Shown in pieces: positions 22,292 through 32,402 of a stretch of DNA of 32,402 nucleotides. The stretch spans positions 1-32,402 of the forward strand of contig JAYMTF010000633.1 in the NCBI GenBank assembly GCA_036897485.1, in the 5' to 3' direction. The notes under the pieces were generated by a model. The model did not search any database and was not told where the DNA came from. It was given only the letters and a program-made list of their open reading frames with translations. The translations under genes were made by a program, and so were the position numbers. Source of the stretch: Pelargonium nanum (Eukaryota > Streptophyta > Magnoliopsida > Geraniales > Geraniaceae). Position 1 is the stretch's first letter. The number at the start of each line of letters is the position of its first letter.

Positions 22292-24139
22292 TTAAGCGTT
22301 TTGGTTGGAGGACGCCCCAAGGCTCTCCAAAAATTTCTTGTCCGCGATAATACGCATTCGGTCACCATCTCCATCAACTCCGATTATCTGGCGTTGTCCC
22401 GGTTTCAAACCAGCAGAGGCTGCTCGAATTTGATCCATAACCATATTAACATTAGGGAGCTCATTTAAATCAGGCCTCAGATTTTGGCCACTCCCGCTTC
22501 GTCCTCTTCCTCCCATCGAAAAACTGCCTCCCCGACCCCCACGTCCTCCCTTTCCTCCCCGAGCCGCCGCTCCCGACGCCGTCCCCACCGCCATCTGCTT
22601 CGTCGGAGAGCTGGAGGTTCTCGTCTGCGTGGGAACACAAGTTTGATTTGGTAAAGTGAGGTCACGTGCTGGAGTATTGGAGATAGTGCTATGGGATTGA
22701 TTTGGGTTTTGGGTAGTTTGGGCTAACATTGGGCCCAAACCAAGAGCAGGCCCATCCTTTGGGGCACTTCCAATATTTTGAATTTCTTGTACCACTACAA
22801 CACCTGTATCAACCTCCATATCAGTCCCTGTCTCTTCTGAAAGAGATGCCAATGCAGTAAATCTTGACCCAGCTTGACCCCCTTGACCCGAGCGGCCTAC
22901 CCCACTTCCCGACCCCTGACGAACTATTTGCCCTCTTTGAGCAGGTTGCTTCTTCACACCCCTACGCGGGACAACCATCCAAGCACCAAAAGCTGGTGTA
23001 TCCGTTGTTGGACTCTTCTGTTTATCATTCACAACCACTTGGGCAACCTCTCCGACTTGCGGTGTAGGCGTGCCAGCATGTCCTTGCTCCTCGGCTGGAC
23101 TTACCACTACCTCTCTCGTAACTTGAACCACAGGTTGGGCAACTGTCTGCTGGCTTACCACGGGTTGCTGACCAGCAGTCGGATTAGCAAATAAGCAACT
23201 TCTATCTCGGTGTCCTGCGCGCCCGCATGCAAAGCAAATCATTTGAAGTCCTTCATACGCAACGGGTTGCCAAAAACCATCCCACCAGATTCTTGGAACT
23301 AGGGGCTTATTGAGATCCACTTCCACACATGCCTTAGCATAGTGCGCTCTACTCGCCGTCTTCGTGTTAAAATCAATCTTAATCGGTTTTCCCACAAAGG
23401 CAGCAGCTTCCATTAAAATTTCTTCATCAAAATAGTCTAAAGGGAGGCCCGGGAATCGAATCCAGACTAGCGTCTTATCAATGGTGTCCGAATCCGGTCT
23501 GAAATCCGGAATCCATGGTCGAACTGTCAGGTAATAGCCGAAGATCATCCAAGGGCCTTCCTCCATGACAAATCGATAGTCCTCAAAGTGTTGGAATCGT
23601 GCAACAAAATAGCCATTAGCCAAAGATATCAACTCATACTCACCCTTCGGATTCCATAGACGCGTAGTTCGTTCCATCATTGTTTTCCAACTCAAAGAAC
23701 ATCCTAAGAGTTTAACTATTAAGCAATCTTTCCATTGGAGACCCAACTTCTCCCGACGCCTAGCCGGAATTCTCATTGCCGGGCAACCCTCCAAGGTATA
23801 CCCCTCCATCGGATCATCAATAGGAAACCTCTCCCTCCATTGTTTCAAGTGAGCCTCTTTCTTCCGCTCAAATTGGAGTAACTTGTCTCTAAAGGAGAGT
23901 CCCTTGTCAGATTCGTTATGCTCTTCTCCATTCTCTGTTTCTTCTACTACACCCTCCATCTCAGTTTGCTCAACCGGAGCCGCTTCACCCACCTGCTCAC
24001 TCATTGGTAAATCAGAATCATTGGAGGCCTTCGCCTTTTTGGTAGATCGCAGCAGTTGATCCGCCTCCTCCGGCGACAGATCGGCGTTCTCTTCCCCAGA
24101 AACCCTAACCCTAGCAGCGGCACTCCCTTTCCCGCTCAT
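22292..24139 (-). CDS. LINE ORF1: DUF4283 and zinc-knuckle protein
   Basis: The 615-residue nucleic-acid-binding protein of the LINE starts at ATG 24139 (MSGKGSAAARVRVSG). It has an acidic N-terminus (residues 15-85) and a DUF4283 domain at about 135-215 (CLIVKLLGCSLSWKTM, GPWMIFGYYLTVRPW). A CCHC zinc knuckle at 302-315 reads CFACGRAGHRDRSC, spaced C-X2-C-X4-H-X4-C. A Gln/Val/Pro-rich linker follows, then a Gly/Arg stretch (GGKGGRGGRGGSFSMGGRGR) near residues 545-565. This order is standard for ORF1 of plant L1 elements, where the product is thought to coat the RNA as a chaperone. The frame is intact. It ends TAA at 22294-22292, only 7 bases before the likely ORF2 ATG, which suggests termination-reinitiation for ORF2. 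Confidence 0.93.
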   Translation of the reverse strand: MSGKGSAAARVRVSGEENADLSPEEADQLLRSTKKAKASNDSDLPMSEQVGEAAPVEQTEMEGVVEETENGEEHNESDKGLSFRDKLLQFERKKEAHLKQWRERFPIDDPMEGYTLEGCPAMRIPARRREKLGLQWKDCLIVKLLGCSLSWKTMMERTTRLWNPKGEYELISLANGYFVARFQHFEDYRFVMEEGPWMIFGYYLTVRPWIPDFRPDSDTIDKTLVWIRFPGLPLDYFDEEILMEAAAFVGKPIKIDFNTKTASRAHYAKACVEVDLNKPLVPRIWWDGFWQPVAYEGLQMICFACGRAGHRDRSCLFANPTAGQQPVVSQQTVAQPVVQVTREVVVSPAEEQGHAGTPTPQVGEVAQVVVNDKQKSPTTDTPAFGAWMVVPRRGVKKQPAQRGQIVRQGSGSGVGRSGQGGQAGSRFTALASLSEETGTDMEVDTGVVVVQEIQNIGSAPKDGPALGLGPMLAQTTQNPNQSHSTISNTPARDLTLPNQTCVPTQTRTSSSPTKQMAVGTASGAAARGGKGGRGGRGGSFSMGGRGRSGSGQNLRPDLNELPNVNMVMDQIRAASAGLKPGQRQIIGVDGDGDRMRIIADKKFLESLGASSNQNA

Positions 24140-24144
24140 TGTTC

Positions 24145-24161
24145 AATCTTGCTATTTTTTT
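24145..24161. repeat. LINE target-site duplication, right copy
   Basis: AATCTTGCTATTTTTTT is identical to 18103-18119. It abuts the 5' end of the LINE (GAACAATGAGC on the minus strand), defining the upstream limit of the insertion. Confidence 0.9.
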
Positions 24162-25859
24162 ATTTATTATCTCTTAAATTTGTTATAATTTATAACACCT
24201 GTGTGTTGTGCACGAAATTAAAAGAAAAAATATACTACACTAATTTTTTATTAACATTTTTAAATAAAAAATAAAACATTTAATTTGAGAGGAAAGAATT
24301 GAAAATGTATTATTTATAAGTCATTTGAACTTGTCATGATAAAACATTTTATATATGGATCTCCATAGGGCGAGTTTCATAATGGGTGGTGTTCTTATCT
24401 TTTTTTATATTCTCATTCCACATACATAGGACACAAAACAACGATAGTTGTTTTAGAGAAGTATGATCGTTCTGGAATTATTGAGTTATCTCTTTAAAGA
24501 CAGATGTGAGAATTTTGTTCATTATAATATCATTTCTTTAAGTATATATAGTGTTTTCATGAACATTAATGATTATTGTGTAGTGTTTATTTTAAGTAAC
24601 ATAAAAGTACTATTATTGTATAGTTAATTAATTTCGAATAACATTCTCAAAAGATTAAATATTTATTATGTACTAACTCTAAAAAAATATTATGCACTAT
24701 TATAAAAAAATAATATTATGCACTATATTCATTTTAAAATAATTGATGTACGTGGTTGATTTTTTAAAAATATTTAGTATAATGTTATAAATGTTTGTTC
24801 TTTTCTGATGTGTCATTGTAATCAACTTCATATTATTATAATCTTTATATTAAATTCTAACTATTTTAGTATTTTTCTTATCAAAATAAAGGTGAATAAT
24901 TAAAGTGCAACTAATGGAGTATTATCAAAAGAAAAGTACTCAAACACTTGAACAATGTTATTTTTTTATTTCGTGAAATAATATCATTTGTTCGAAAAAG
25001 GTGAGTAATTAGTATTTATTTTACAGCCCCGTAAAAAAAAAGTATTTATTTTACATATATGATCATTACGTTGGTGACACCATTAATTAGTAAGAGATAT
25101 ATATACGGAAACAAAAATAATTACTCTTTAACGTATCATCCTAATCTCATATCCTAATATGGATTTCGATCTATTGTTTTGATAATTGTTTTTTTCTCTC
25201 TTTAGCTTTTCATCATAAATTTCTATGAATCACCCTCAATTTTTTTTGTTATCGGCCCTGAATCTATCCATTTTTATTCATATTATTGTTTATTGAACTA
25301 GCACAAATTTATCCCGACTTGATCGTCTTGTTCTTTTGTTGGTCTCATCACCATTATCGATTTCTCCTATACAATCCACTTGCAAACGCCCAATTATCAT
25401 CTTTGAATTCATTTTATACTAGTTTGTGAGAGTATGTTCACTATAAATAAATTGATTATTATTTTTTAAAATTTTATGTTTCCGTGTTTTAAATTGTATT
25501 TTATAAATAGTTACGTTAGTTGTATGGTTTAAATATACTCCCTAGGTGGAGATTGCAATATGTTTTCCATCGCTTGAAGTTTGTTTTGTCTTCTCTTGTT
25601 GAATGTTTTTATTTATTTATTATGAATCAATAAATTTTGATTGAGACTGTTGTGTTAGATGCTTTTGAAGAGAATAAATTCTAAATGTTGGTTTTATTGT
25701 TTCACTGTTGCAGTTAAGATATTAACCAACTATAAATGACAGTTGATAGTTCTTATGAACATGCAAGATTTGCGAATCAAGTTATTCATGTAAGAATATT
25801 TAATTTTATGTCAGCTATGTTTATACTAAAATATGTAATAAGCCATTGATTTGGATTCC
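24162..25859. other. AT-rich spacer
   Basis: Very AT-rich, with no gene. A 20-base word, AAAAAATATTATGCACTAT, occurs twice in tandem with small changes near 24684-24727. AAAAAGTATTTATTTTACA-like words occur near 25010 and 25038. Confidence 0.5.
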
Positions 25860-26125
25860 AAAATAACTAGGGGTACTCCGGAAGAGGGGGCAATTGCTCT
25901 GCCTTTCTTGTCGAGTTGGAAGTTCTTAGAGCGCGACTTAATTAGAGGAATGGATGGTCTTGTCCACAGTTGATTTAGATGCAGTAGTAAAGAATGTTCA
26001 CGAATAAAAAGACGGGAAGCTAGATGGTGGAAGCGATAGTGCAGTAATGCTCGGAGTGCTTCGAGTTTGAGAATGATTGTCGAGTGTTAGGTTCATTTTC
26101 TTTCTTTTTTGTCCTAAAAAAGAAG
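25860..26125 (+). mobile_element. Decayed LINE 3' fragment (RNase H end)
   Basis: Plus-strand translation from about 25870 reads GYSGRGGNCSAFLVELEVLRARLN. This aligns with GYSGRIGTCSALLAELNGLC of the full LINE at 18120-24144. After a frame change it gives VDLDAVVKNV, against VEVDSKVVAEM. Several stops and shifts make it dead. It runs into a T-rich stretch (CATTTTCTTTCTTTTTTGTCC) and an A-rich tail at 26116-26125, the same 3' architecture as the intact LINE. It is therefore a 5'-truncated relative, much older. The left border is approximate and no target duplication was identified. Confidence 0.7.
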
Positions 26126-26463
26126 TATTTTTTTAAGGGAAAGATACTTTCATTAATTCGAGAAAACAATTAAGGCTTGAATTGCCACCGGGGGACTATC
26201 CGGGGACTATCCGGGGAGACTCAAGAACACCGATCAGACATAGAACTAGAACCTCTAGCTAACTCATAGGCTACTACATTCGCAGATCGGAACACAAAGG
26301 AGAAACTAACATTCTCGAGATCCATAAAAAAACTACGACAATCACTGATAATTAAACCATAAAGACTACTCATTTCGGATCCTAACTTGAGATCCGAAAT
26401 GCCATGAAGTGCATCACTCTCAATAATAATGTTCTGCCAGCCCAAAAGTTTAATCTAAAAGAG
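26126..26463 (-). mobile_element. 5'-truncated LINE with partial RNase H frame
   Basis: The minus frame 26445-26221 reads GWQNIIIESDALHGISDL...FVFRSANVVAYELARG. This is the second half of an RVT_3-type RNase H, with the acidic residue in ESD and the conserved N-x-x-A-x-x-L-A-R end. A stop at 26223-26221 is followed by a ~90 base 3' UTR ending AATTAATGAAAGTATC, TTTCCCTT and an A tail, typical of plant LINEs. AAAAAAGAAG at 26116-26125 and again at 26464-26473 forms a 10 bp candidate target duplication. The sequence differs from the intact LINE, so it is another family. Three tandem CCGGGGACTAT-like units lie at about 26189-26217 in its 3' UTR. Confidence 0.65.
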
Positions 26464-26473
26464 AAAAAAGAAG

Positions 26474-27651
26474 GATTGATATAACATAATATCATTTTAA
26501 GGTTTTGCGTATGGAAAAATAATAATAATATTCATAATGCTTATACATTTGGACAAAATAATGAAAAAATAACACCCAGAGAGAGAGAGAGAGACAACCT
26601 TAATCTGAAGCATTATGGGCAGTCTTAAGGGCCTAGAGCTTTGACATAAGCATATCTGGTCTGGTCTGCTCTGTTCTCATCTATTTGACTAAACCAAGCA
26701 CTTTCAACTCCCACTTGAACTTTTATGGAATCCTTTGATAAAGCTGTTTTTAGTAAAAGAAAAACAATGATAAATTAAGAGTCATTATAATAAGATTGTG
26801 AAAGGAAGGAGGGACAGTTTGAGACCTCAATTGGCTCAATAACCCCAAGTGGTTTGCATCATTGCGTGTGTATCAAATGTAGTCATAAAAAATTAAACAT
26901 AAATGATATTTGGAGAATGTATAGTCTAGTATATATAAAGAAGTGCTAATTTGGGTTTAGGTAAAGCAACTAATGAGATAATGACAAATCATTAAAAATA
27001 TTTGATCCAACAAGACACTCCGCTCCCACATATTTAATTGAGTATGTGTGCAGATTAATGTGATGTTATCACTTCATTAACTTGACTTAGTCTAAGTCAA
27101 CAAAAAGTTTGGCTCGTATCCTTTTTCTATATAAAAGAATATGAGTCATGTTTTTTTTTATTATCCTAAGTCAAACCAATAAAATCATAGCACCACGTTA
27201 CATTTCACATATACTCACTCATATGAGCTTCTATGATCGAATTGACCCGTTTTATTTATAATTTTAATAAGTGTCTGAATCTCACGATGGTTTAGCCTTG
27301 TGGGTTAGATTCTTTCCTCTCTATATATTGGTTCCTCTATCTTATTATTTTTTTTTTTCAATTTTTAGTCTTGTATGAATATAAAATGAGTTAGGTATAA
27401 TTAAAAATTTCTATCTTAGTACCTTATTTTTTAAAAAAGAAAATATCTTACTAATTGAAATAGAAGGAAAAATTAAATAATTATTTAGGAAGGAGTACTT
27501 AATATTTATTTACTCACACAACACATAAACATGAATTGAAAGAAGGGAAAAAAACAAAGAGCCCTCTTCCTAGTCTCCCCTGCCTCCCTCTCCCTCTCCA
27601 TCCTTCTCTCCATAGCTACAAATTGATAGAGCAATAACCAAAATCATCATC
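26474..27651. other. Upstream region of the FD-like gene
   Basis: No other gene is seen. A (GA)n microsatellite lies at about 26579-26594. CTATATATT at 27321-27329 is a TATA-box candidate, which would give a leader of about 300 bases. A pyrimidine-rich leader (CCTCCCTCTCCCTCTCC) lies at about 27583-27600. The paired words TTGACTTAG and TAAGTCAA occur near 27080 and 27167. Confidence 0.45.
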
Positions 27652-28568
27652 ATGTTGAAAATGAAATCTGTAGAAAACCAAATCACTTGCTCAACTGCCA
27701 CTAGATGTTCTCCAAACAACAACAACTCATCAACCATGGAAGATGTCTGGAATGGCATCACCACTCCTCATTCCTTCTCCACCACCGGAGCCATCGCCGG
27801 AACAACCGCTACAACACGCTCTGTTTTCTACGACTTGAACCTCCATGACTTGATGGACGCACCAGATCCTCCTCCGACGACGACCTCCACTGTTGCTCCT
27901 CAAGACAATCACCACTTCAACAAAACGCCTCTTCATCTTCAAATCAACTCCAGTTCTCAAAGCATCCGCTACAAGCGGATGGTCAAGAACAGAGAATCTG
28001 CTGCTCGCTCCAGAGCAAGAAAACAGGTTCTTTAGGGTCTGTTTAGTTATGACGTATTTCATTCAGTTTTCCAGAAAATTGTATTAAGAAAACTGAAAAA
28101 CTTGTTTAGCTGATTTACAGATGAATTTTCTGGGTAACATTATATTTATGATAAATTTGCAGGCCTATACGTATGAGCTGGAACTCGAAATTGCCCATTT
28201 GCAGAAAGAAAATGCCAGGCTAAGAAGGCTACTAGAAAATAAGGTGACAATTATTTTTAATTACAAGATAAAAAAGAATCTCAGCCATGGTTACTAGTTG
28301 AGACTTTATGTCAATAAATCATGTTCAGTGACGTGATGCCACATCATCGATTAACATTGATTTTCTTTTATTTTTTGGCTGAGAGTCTCAACTAATTTTG
28401 AATGGCTGAGATGACTGATATTCTATTTATAATTCTGAATTATTTTTATTATGCACTTAATTAATTAATTAATTTTGTGAGCAGAGCTTGGTAAAAACAA
28501 AAGAGGCTCCAAGTGCTGGGCTCCCAAAAAAGCAGTCTCTTCACAGAACCTTAACAGCACCATTTTAA
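27652..28568 (+). CDS. FD: FD-like bZIP transcription factor, three exons
   Basis: Exons are 27652-28026, 28163-28243 and 28485-28568 (540 nt, 179 residues), with two phase 0 GT-AG introns. The bZIP basic region lies at residues 108-125 (YKRMVKNRESAARSRARKQ) with Asn113 and Arg121 in N-x7-R spacing. The zipper runs 126-152 with Leu131, 138 and 145; AYTYELELEIAHLQKENARL is typical of group A. The last seven residues are RTLTAPF. This is the SAP-type motif whose Thr (176) is phosphorylated to bind 14-3-3 and FT in the florigen activation complex. FD acts in shoot-apex nuclei to switch on floral identity genes. The N-terminal half has the Ser/Thr/Pro-rich text of FD relatives. At 179 residues it is shorter than Arabidopsis FD (about 285), closer to compact FD-like proteins. 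ATG 27652 was taken as the first in-frame Met; ATG 27661 is also possible. FD and its paralogue FDP cannot be told apart from this window. Confidence 0.92.
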
Positions 28569-29730
28569 GAAGTGCCCTCTCTCTCTCCAATTTTATTAAC
28601 ATATAAGTATATGTTTTTTTGACTCAACTTTCACCATGAAGTAGATGTAGATATAAGAATGTTGGAGTGCAATTTGCAGCAGCAGTTGATGATTTGGTTG
28701 CAGTTTTCTATTTAAAGTCCATGTCATGTTGAATACTATATTACAAGTGGACAAAGAGTGGAGGAAAAAACAAAAAACATGTTGGTGTTGCTGCTAGCTA
28801 TTTGTTTTATTGTAGTATAAATTGTGGAGATGAGGTGGTGGTGTGTTAGTGATAGTGGAGAGCAGCATTTTTCCCCAAAATTGTGCTTGCCCATGAATAG
28901 ATAGATGTTTAATACTACTGTTATTCCCTTAAAGATGAGACATGTTTGCCTATATCAATGTCTTTGTTTCTTTTTCACTTTCTTCCATATTAGTATTGCA
29001 TTACACTCTACTCTAATTATTTGGGGATGGTCAACACACAAACAATTTTTTATTTTATAATCAATTATGCCTTCAATATTGCCAACTAGAATCTTTTTCC
29101 TGATTGGTCATCTTCCACAAGACTGCAAGAAAAATTTAAATGGTTGTGGTTGTGGAATCATGTGAGCACTTTTCTTTTGTGCAGAAGACAAATTTTTAAT
29201 TCAGTATTTTTTTAATTTTTAATTTTTAATTTTTTTTATTACTGTAGTTGGTCATTGTCTTGTAGCCAGGTGGTCCAAGAGCTTTTTCTGTTACTGTATT
29301 TATGAGTTATTGTGAGCTGAGCTCTATTTATAATGACAAACTATTTATGCATGTATGCTATTTCATGTAATGTACATGTGTTACTTGTGGCACAATCTCA
29401 TCCGTTCATTTGTGTATTTGGACATGACCCAATTATTTTATGATGACCCAGTAGCTTAATAGCTGGTACCCGGCTTGGGTTGGCTATAATCCGGCTTGAC
29501 ATATTTAAAAAATATATATATTTAATATTTAATTTGTTAATATTAATGTTTCGATTTCTTTTTGTTAATATTAAATTCACCATAACTACCGTCTCCTACC
29601 ACATCAACAACGATCTCCGCCATCCTGTCACTTGTTGTGGAACAAACACTTTAGAGTTATTACGTTAGAGACCTTAATTTTGTTATGATCTTGCAAAAGC
29701 CTTACTCATAAGATTGTCAATGGAAGTATG
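28569..29730. other. FD 3' region and spacer
   Basis: The FD 3' UTR begins with a CTCTCTCTC tract near 28578. A (TAATTTTT)n-like run lies near 29208-29240 and an AT-only stretch near 29503-29550. Short overlapping frames at 29398-29668 on both strands have no recognisable content. No gene is called. Confidence 0.45.
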
Positions 29731-30760
29731 AAAGAATAAAAAAATTCAACTACAGAAACACAATTAAAGATATTTATGTGGTTCCACTAAACTGCCTATG
29801 TCCACAAGATGCACTTCACTCATCCAGTTGAAATTTTCAAATATCTCGAATACTAAAAAAAACCCTATAAAATGGTCTCTACTTTGATCTTTCTACAATT
29901 CTCACACAAACTGAGAACTAACTGCTTTGTCTCTCTATGTTATTAATGGCTTTTTATGGCTCTCACTAGCCTATCTAGCCTTACGAGCTTTTGAGTAACT
30001 AGAGTTTTACGCGTTACATTGTATTTCTATTAGAAGAAGGTAGACACAAATAGAAAATCTAATTACAATTGAAAACTGACAAAAAAATGGACTTCCTAAA
30101 TTCTGATACGATGTGGCGCAATGCATGCGACATAAACAAGTTTGGCATTGTGTGCATGGTCGTCCAGACTACGCACACGACCATCCAGGTCATCCAAATG
30201 CTCGTTCACCTTGACAATTTTAGCAGTCAAACTTTTATGTTCATGCGCATGGTCGTTCAGCTGAAACATACACACCCTTATGACTTTTAGTGTAATTTTC
30301 TTCAGCTTTACACATTCTTTCTTTTTATTTTATTTTCTTTCCAACAACTAGGATGCTTCCCGAAACGATAGACCCTCCTAGAAACTATATTTGATCCACG
30401 TACAATAGTTGGTGGGCATGTAGAGGTTCACAATTATGTTCAACGCTCTCAAAAGGCACGCCCAGCAAAAATAAAATCTAAGCTCGCAACGACGCTTGAA
30501 GTGGACCCCGCATCGTCAACAATCAACCACACTTTTGCGCTTGGCAAACCAATGTTTATAACTCTAAATACAAGAGAGGGCATCATACTGTGAGTTCATT
30601 TATTTTTATCAACTACCAATTCTCTCCATCTCTCGTGCTTTGCGGTTGATATTTTTACCTTTACGTTCGAGGCGGTGTATTACCTGTGTGTAGGTTACAA
30701 AGATTCACCAAGCGGTGTAGCTCACAATACTATTGAGGTTTAAAATAACTTCAGGTAATC
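29731..30760. repeat. Probable decayed dispersed repeat, possibly LTR-derived
   Basis: The text around 29770-29830 (AAAGATATTTATGTGGTTCC, then CTGCCTATGTCCACAAGATG) matches a phrase I recall from widely dispersed eudicot retroelement-related repeats. It continues with a CTTTGATCT...CTCACACAAACTGAG segment. From 30350 to 30720 a more GC-balanced stretch (AGGCGGTGTATTACC, AAGCGGTGTAGCTCAC) may be a second old piece. No terminal repeat pairs or coding domains are visible. It looks old and broken; the family is not assigned. Confidence 0.3.
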
Positions 30761-32402
30761 TAAAAACGAAAACAAGAAAACGATCCAGAATTACCCATAA
30801 CTAAATTCTCAACCAATCCGTGCTAACGGCATTGTGACAGATTTGTATTTAGAGTTGATATGCAAAATGCACTCCACAGGCTTTGTCAAAGCATAGATAT
30901 GGTGGATTAACTACTATGCCAAGTTGCAAGAAAACGTACAACAAATCACACACAAACTCAATTTTCTATCTATGGGTCCCAATCAAGTACCCACCAAACC
31001 TATCAAACATTCAAACCTCAATTTACTACAAAGAAAGTTTTGATATATTTACATCCACATATCAAAATGAGGCATCTCCGAGTACAAAAGAAGAGTGAGA
31101 GAGAGTGTGTAATTTTCTTCAACCACCATCTTGGAGGAACCACATGCTCACTTACTGAAAGTTCGAAACATAATCATAGGCATATGAAGAAATTATCTTG
31201 TGAAGAACCAACATCCATAGAATGTAATATATATAGTTATGTATCACTTTCTCAATTCCATTTATGTTAGCTTTTGTGAGTTTGCTATGATCTGTAGTAT
31301 TAAGACTGAAATTTGCTATGGTTTTGATAAATAAGAAAATAACGTAATATGGTTGACCTTAACTAAATATGAATCGACCTTAGGATTAAATATATATACA
31401 TGTTTTACTCGATACGATAAAATGTTATAGTGATTAGACTGATCCATTATCGGTATGTCTGGATGAGAAAATGGTTGACATCACTTTTATCCCCAATTCT
31501 TGTATACTTTAAAATATCGACAGTCAATAATTAATTAGTCGACCAACTGATGGTTAAAATATATTGAATTTGCTCAACCTTCATATAAAATATAAGTTTC
31601 TTATTATTATATTCTTTTTATATATTAAATATATATACCTAGTGACAATTTAGCAAATTTGTAATCATACGCTACTTTCATATAATTTTACCAATCAATT
31701 TAATTTTATAAAATTCTTTTGAACCCGGCCCCTTCCAGACTCAAGTTTACCAGACAAAATTTTATGCTCTAATTAAGAACATTTTAGATTTTTCCAATTA
31801 CATTTACAAAAAAAATATGTATACATTTGAAGTTGACATCCAAACAAAACCTAAGAATCTTCTAACATATAATTTATAAGTAAAGTAGCAATCAATCATC
31901 ATGAACTTTAACTTTTGAGGTTGCTGGATTCTTAAACAAACAAAAAGATTATTATACACTATACTACAATAATGTTTTGACAAAAATGTCTAGATTGATC
32001 TCTTATCTTTGACATACTAAAATAACTTATAAACTTAAAAAAAAAAATTAAAAATTTATTAAGACTGATATTTGTACAAATGACTTATTGGCAGGACGGT
32101 ATCAGCGTTCCAATTTCATACCGGAGGGCTCATATTCGAGACATCTCCAAAGTTTTGATGTGTATACGTATGTAATGATATGAGTTATATTATGCTTAAT
32201 AATATATTTTTAAAAAGATTGATATTTGTAAAGTGTAAAAATAAAAGATTGATATTTGTAAAGTAATTCATACATATATGTTTGGACCCTCAAATTGTGG
32301 CATCGTCTCATTTTTAATATGTTTTAATTCAAATTTTTCACCGCCTCCCTAGATACCCTGATGGTATTACTCTCATGCGAGAGACACGACCACTCCGATA
32401 CG
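30761..32402. other. AT-rich spacer to window end
   Basis: Short frames at 30883-31270 show no domain. Near 32095-32160 the text GAGGGCTCATATTCGAGACA has a B-box-like core, similar in feel to that beside dispersed repeat copy B, but no tRNA fold is possible. The direct repeat AAAGATTGATATTTGTAAAGT occurs near 32214 and 32246. No gene is called. Confidence 0.45.

Larger units (their letters stand above)
18120..24144 (-). mobile_element. Nearly full-length L1-type LINE with RNase H
   Basis: This is a single ~6.0 kb insertion on the minus strand with a perfect 17 bp target duplication (18103-18119 and 24145-24161). It has ORF1 (DUF4283 plus zinc knuckle), ORF2 (endonuclease, reverse transcriptase, zinc finger, RNase H), a ~44 base T-rich 3' UTR and a short A tail. 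The 5' end lies only 5 bases before the ORF1 ATG, so it lacks a normal 5' UTR and promoter. It is either slightly 5'-truncated or from a lineage with an unusually short leader. Coding sequence is intact over about 5.96 kb except for one extra base in ORF2. Intact frames plus an unmutated target duplication point to a very recent insertion. Its base composition is clearly more GC-rich than the surrounding spacer. Confidence 0.93.

Noticed and set aside
22864-23194. Plus-strand frames of 67 and 106 residues
   Set aside because: Antisense shadows of LINE ORF1.

Overview
This is plant nuclear DNA from a core eudicot, probably a rosid. I cannot name the genus. The evidence is AT-rich spacers, GT-AG introns, and recognisable plant families: a class III peroxidase, a UPF0496 protein, a plant-type LARP1 and an FD-type bZIP. 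There is also a plant L1-type LINE with an RNase H domain. Exon coordinates were placed by eye from splice sites and reading frame.

Layout. Bases 1-3400 are spacer with a TIR-type element cut by the window edge, one copy of a ~205 bp dispersed repeat, and a complete 204 bp CACTA-type MITE with its 3 bp target duplication. A four-exon secreted peroxidase closest to PER64 lies at 3500-5165 (+). Its intron 3 carries a ~247 bp duplication that includes a decaying second copy of the exon 4 start. A two-exon UPF0496 (DUF677) gene lies at 7583-6327 (-), convergent with the peroxidase. After about 3.5 kb of spacer comes a six-exon LARP1b/1c-type gene at 11082-15992 (+), with a 2.6 kb intron inside the La-motif coding region. 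A second copy of the dispersed repeat follows at 17511-17717. Then comes a nearly intact LINE at 18120-24144 (-), with a 17 bp target-site duplication, a short A tail and almost no 5' UTR; one extra base in a G run interrupts ORF2. Two decayed LINE 3' pieces lie tail to tail at 25860-26463. A three-exon FD-like bZIP gene ends in the florigen-complex motif RTLTAPF at 27652-28568 (+). The rest, to 32402, is spacer with old repeats.

How they work together. The four host genes have unrelated jobs: wall lignification, an uncharacterised membrane-linked protein, mRNA binding, and flowering-time transcription. They are neighbours, not a pathway. The transposon content is layered by age: very recent (the LINE), intermediate (the MITE and dispersed repeats), and old (LINE tails and possible LTR-type debris).

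I found no evidence of an undescribed multi-gene system. The most informative oddities are the young LINE and the intragenic duplication in the peroxidase.
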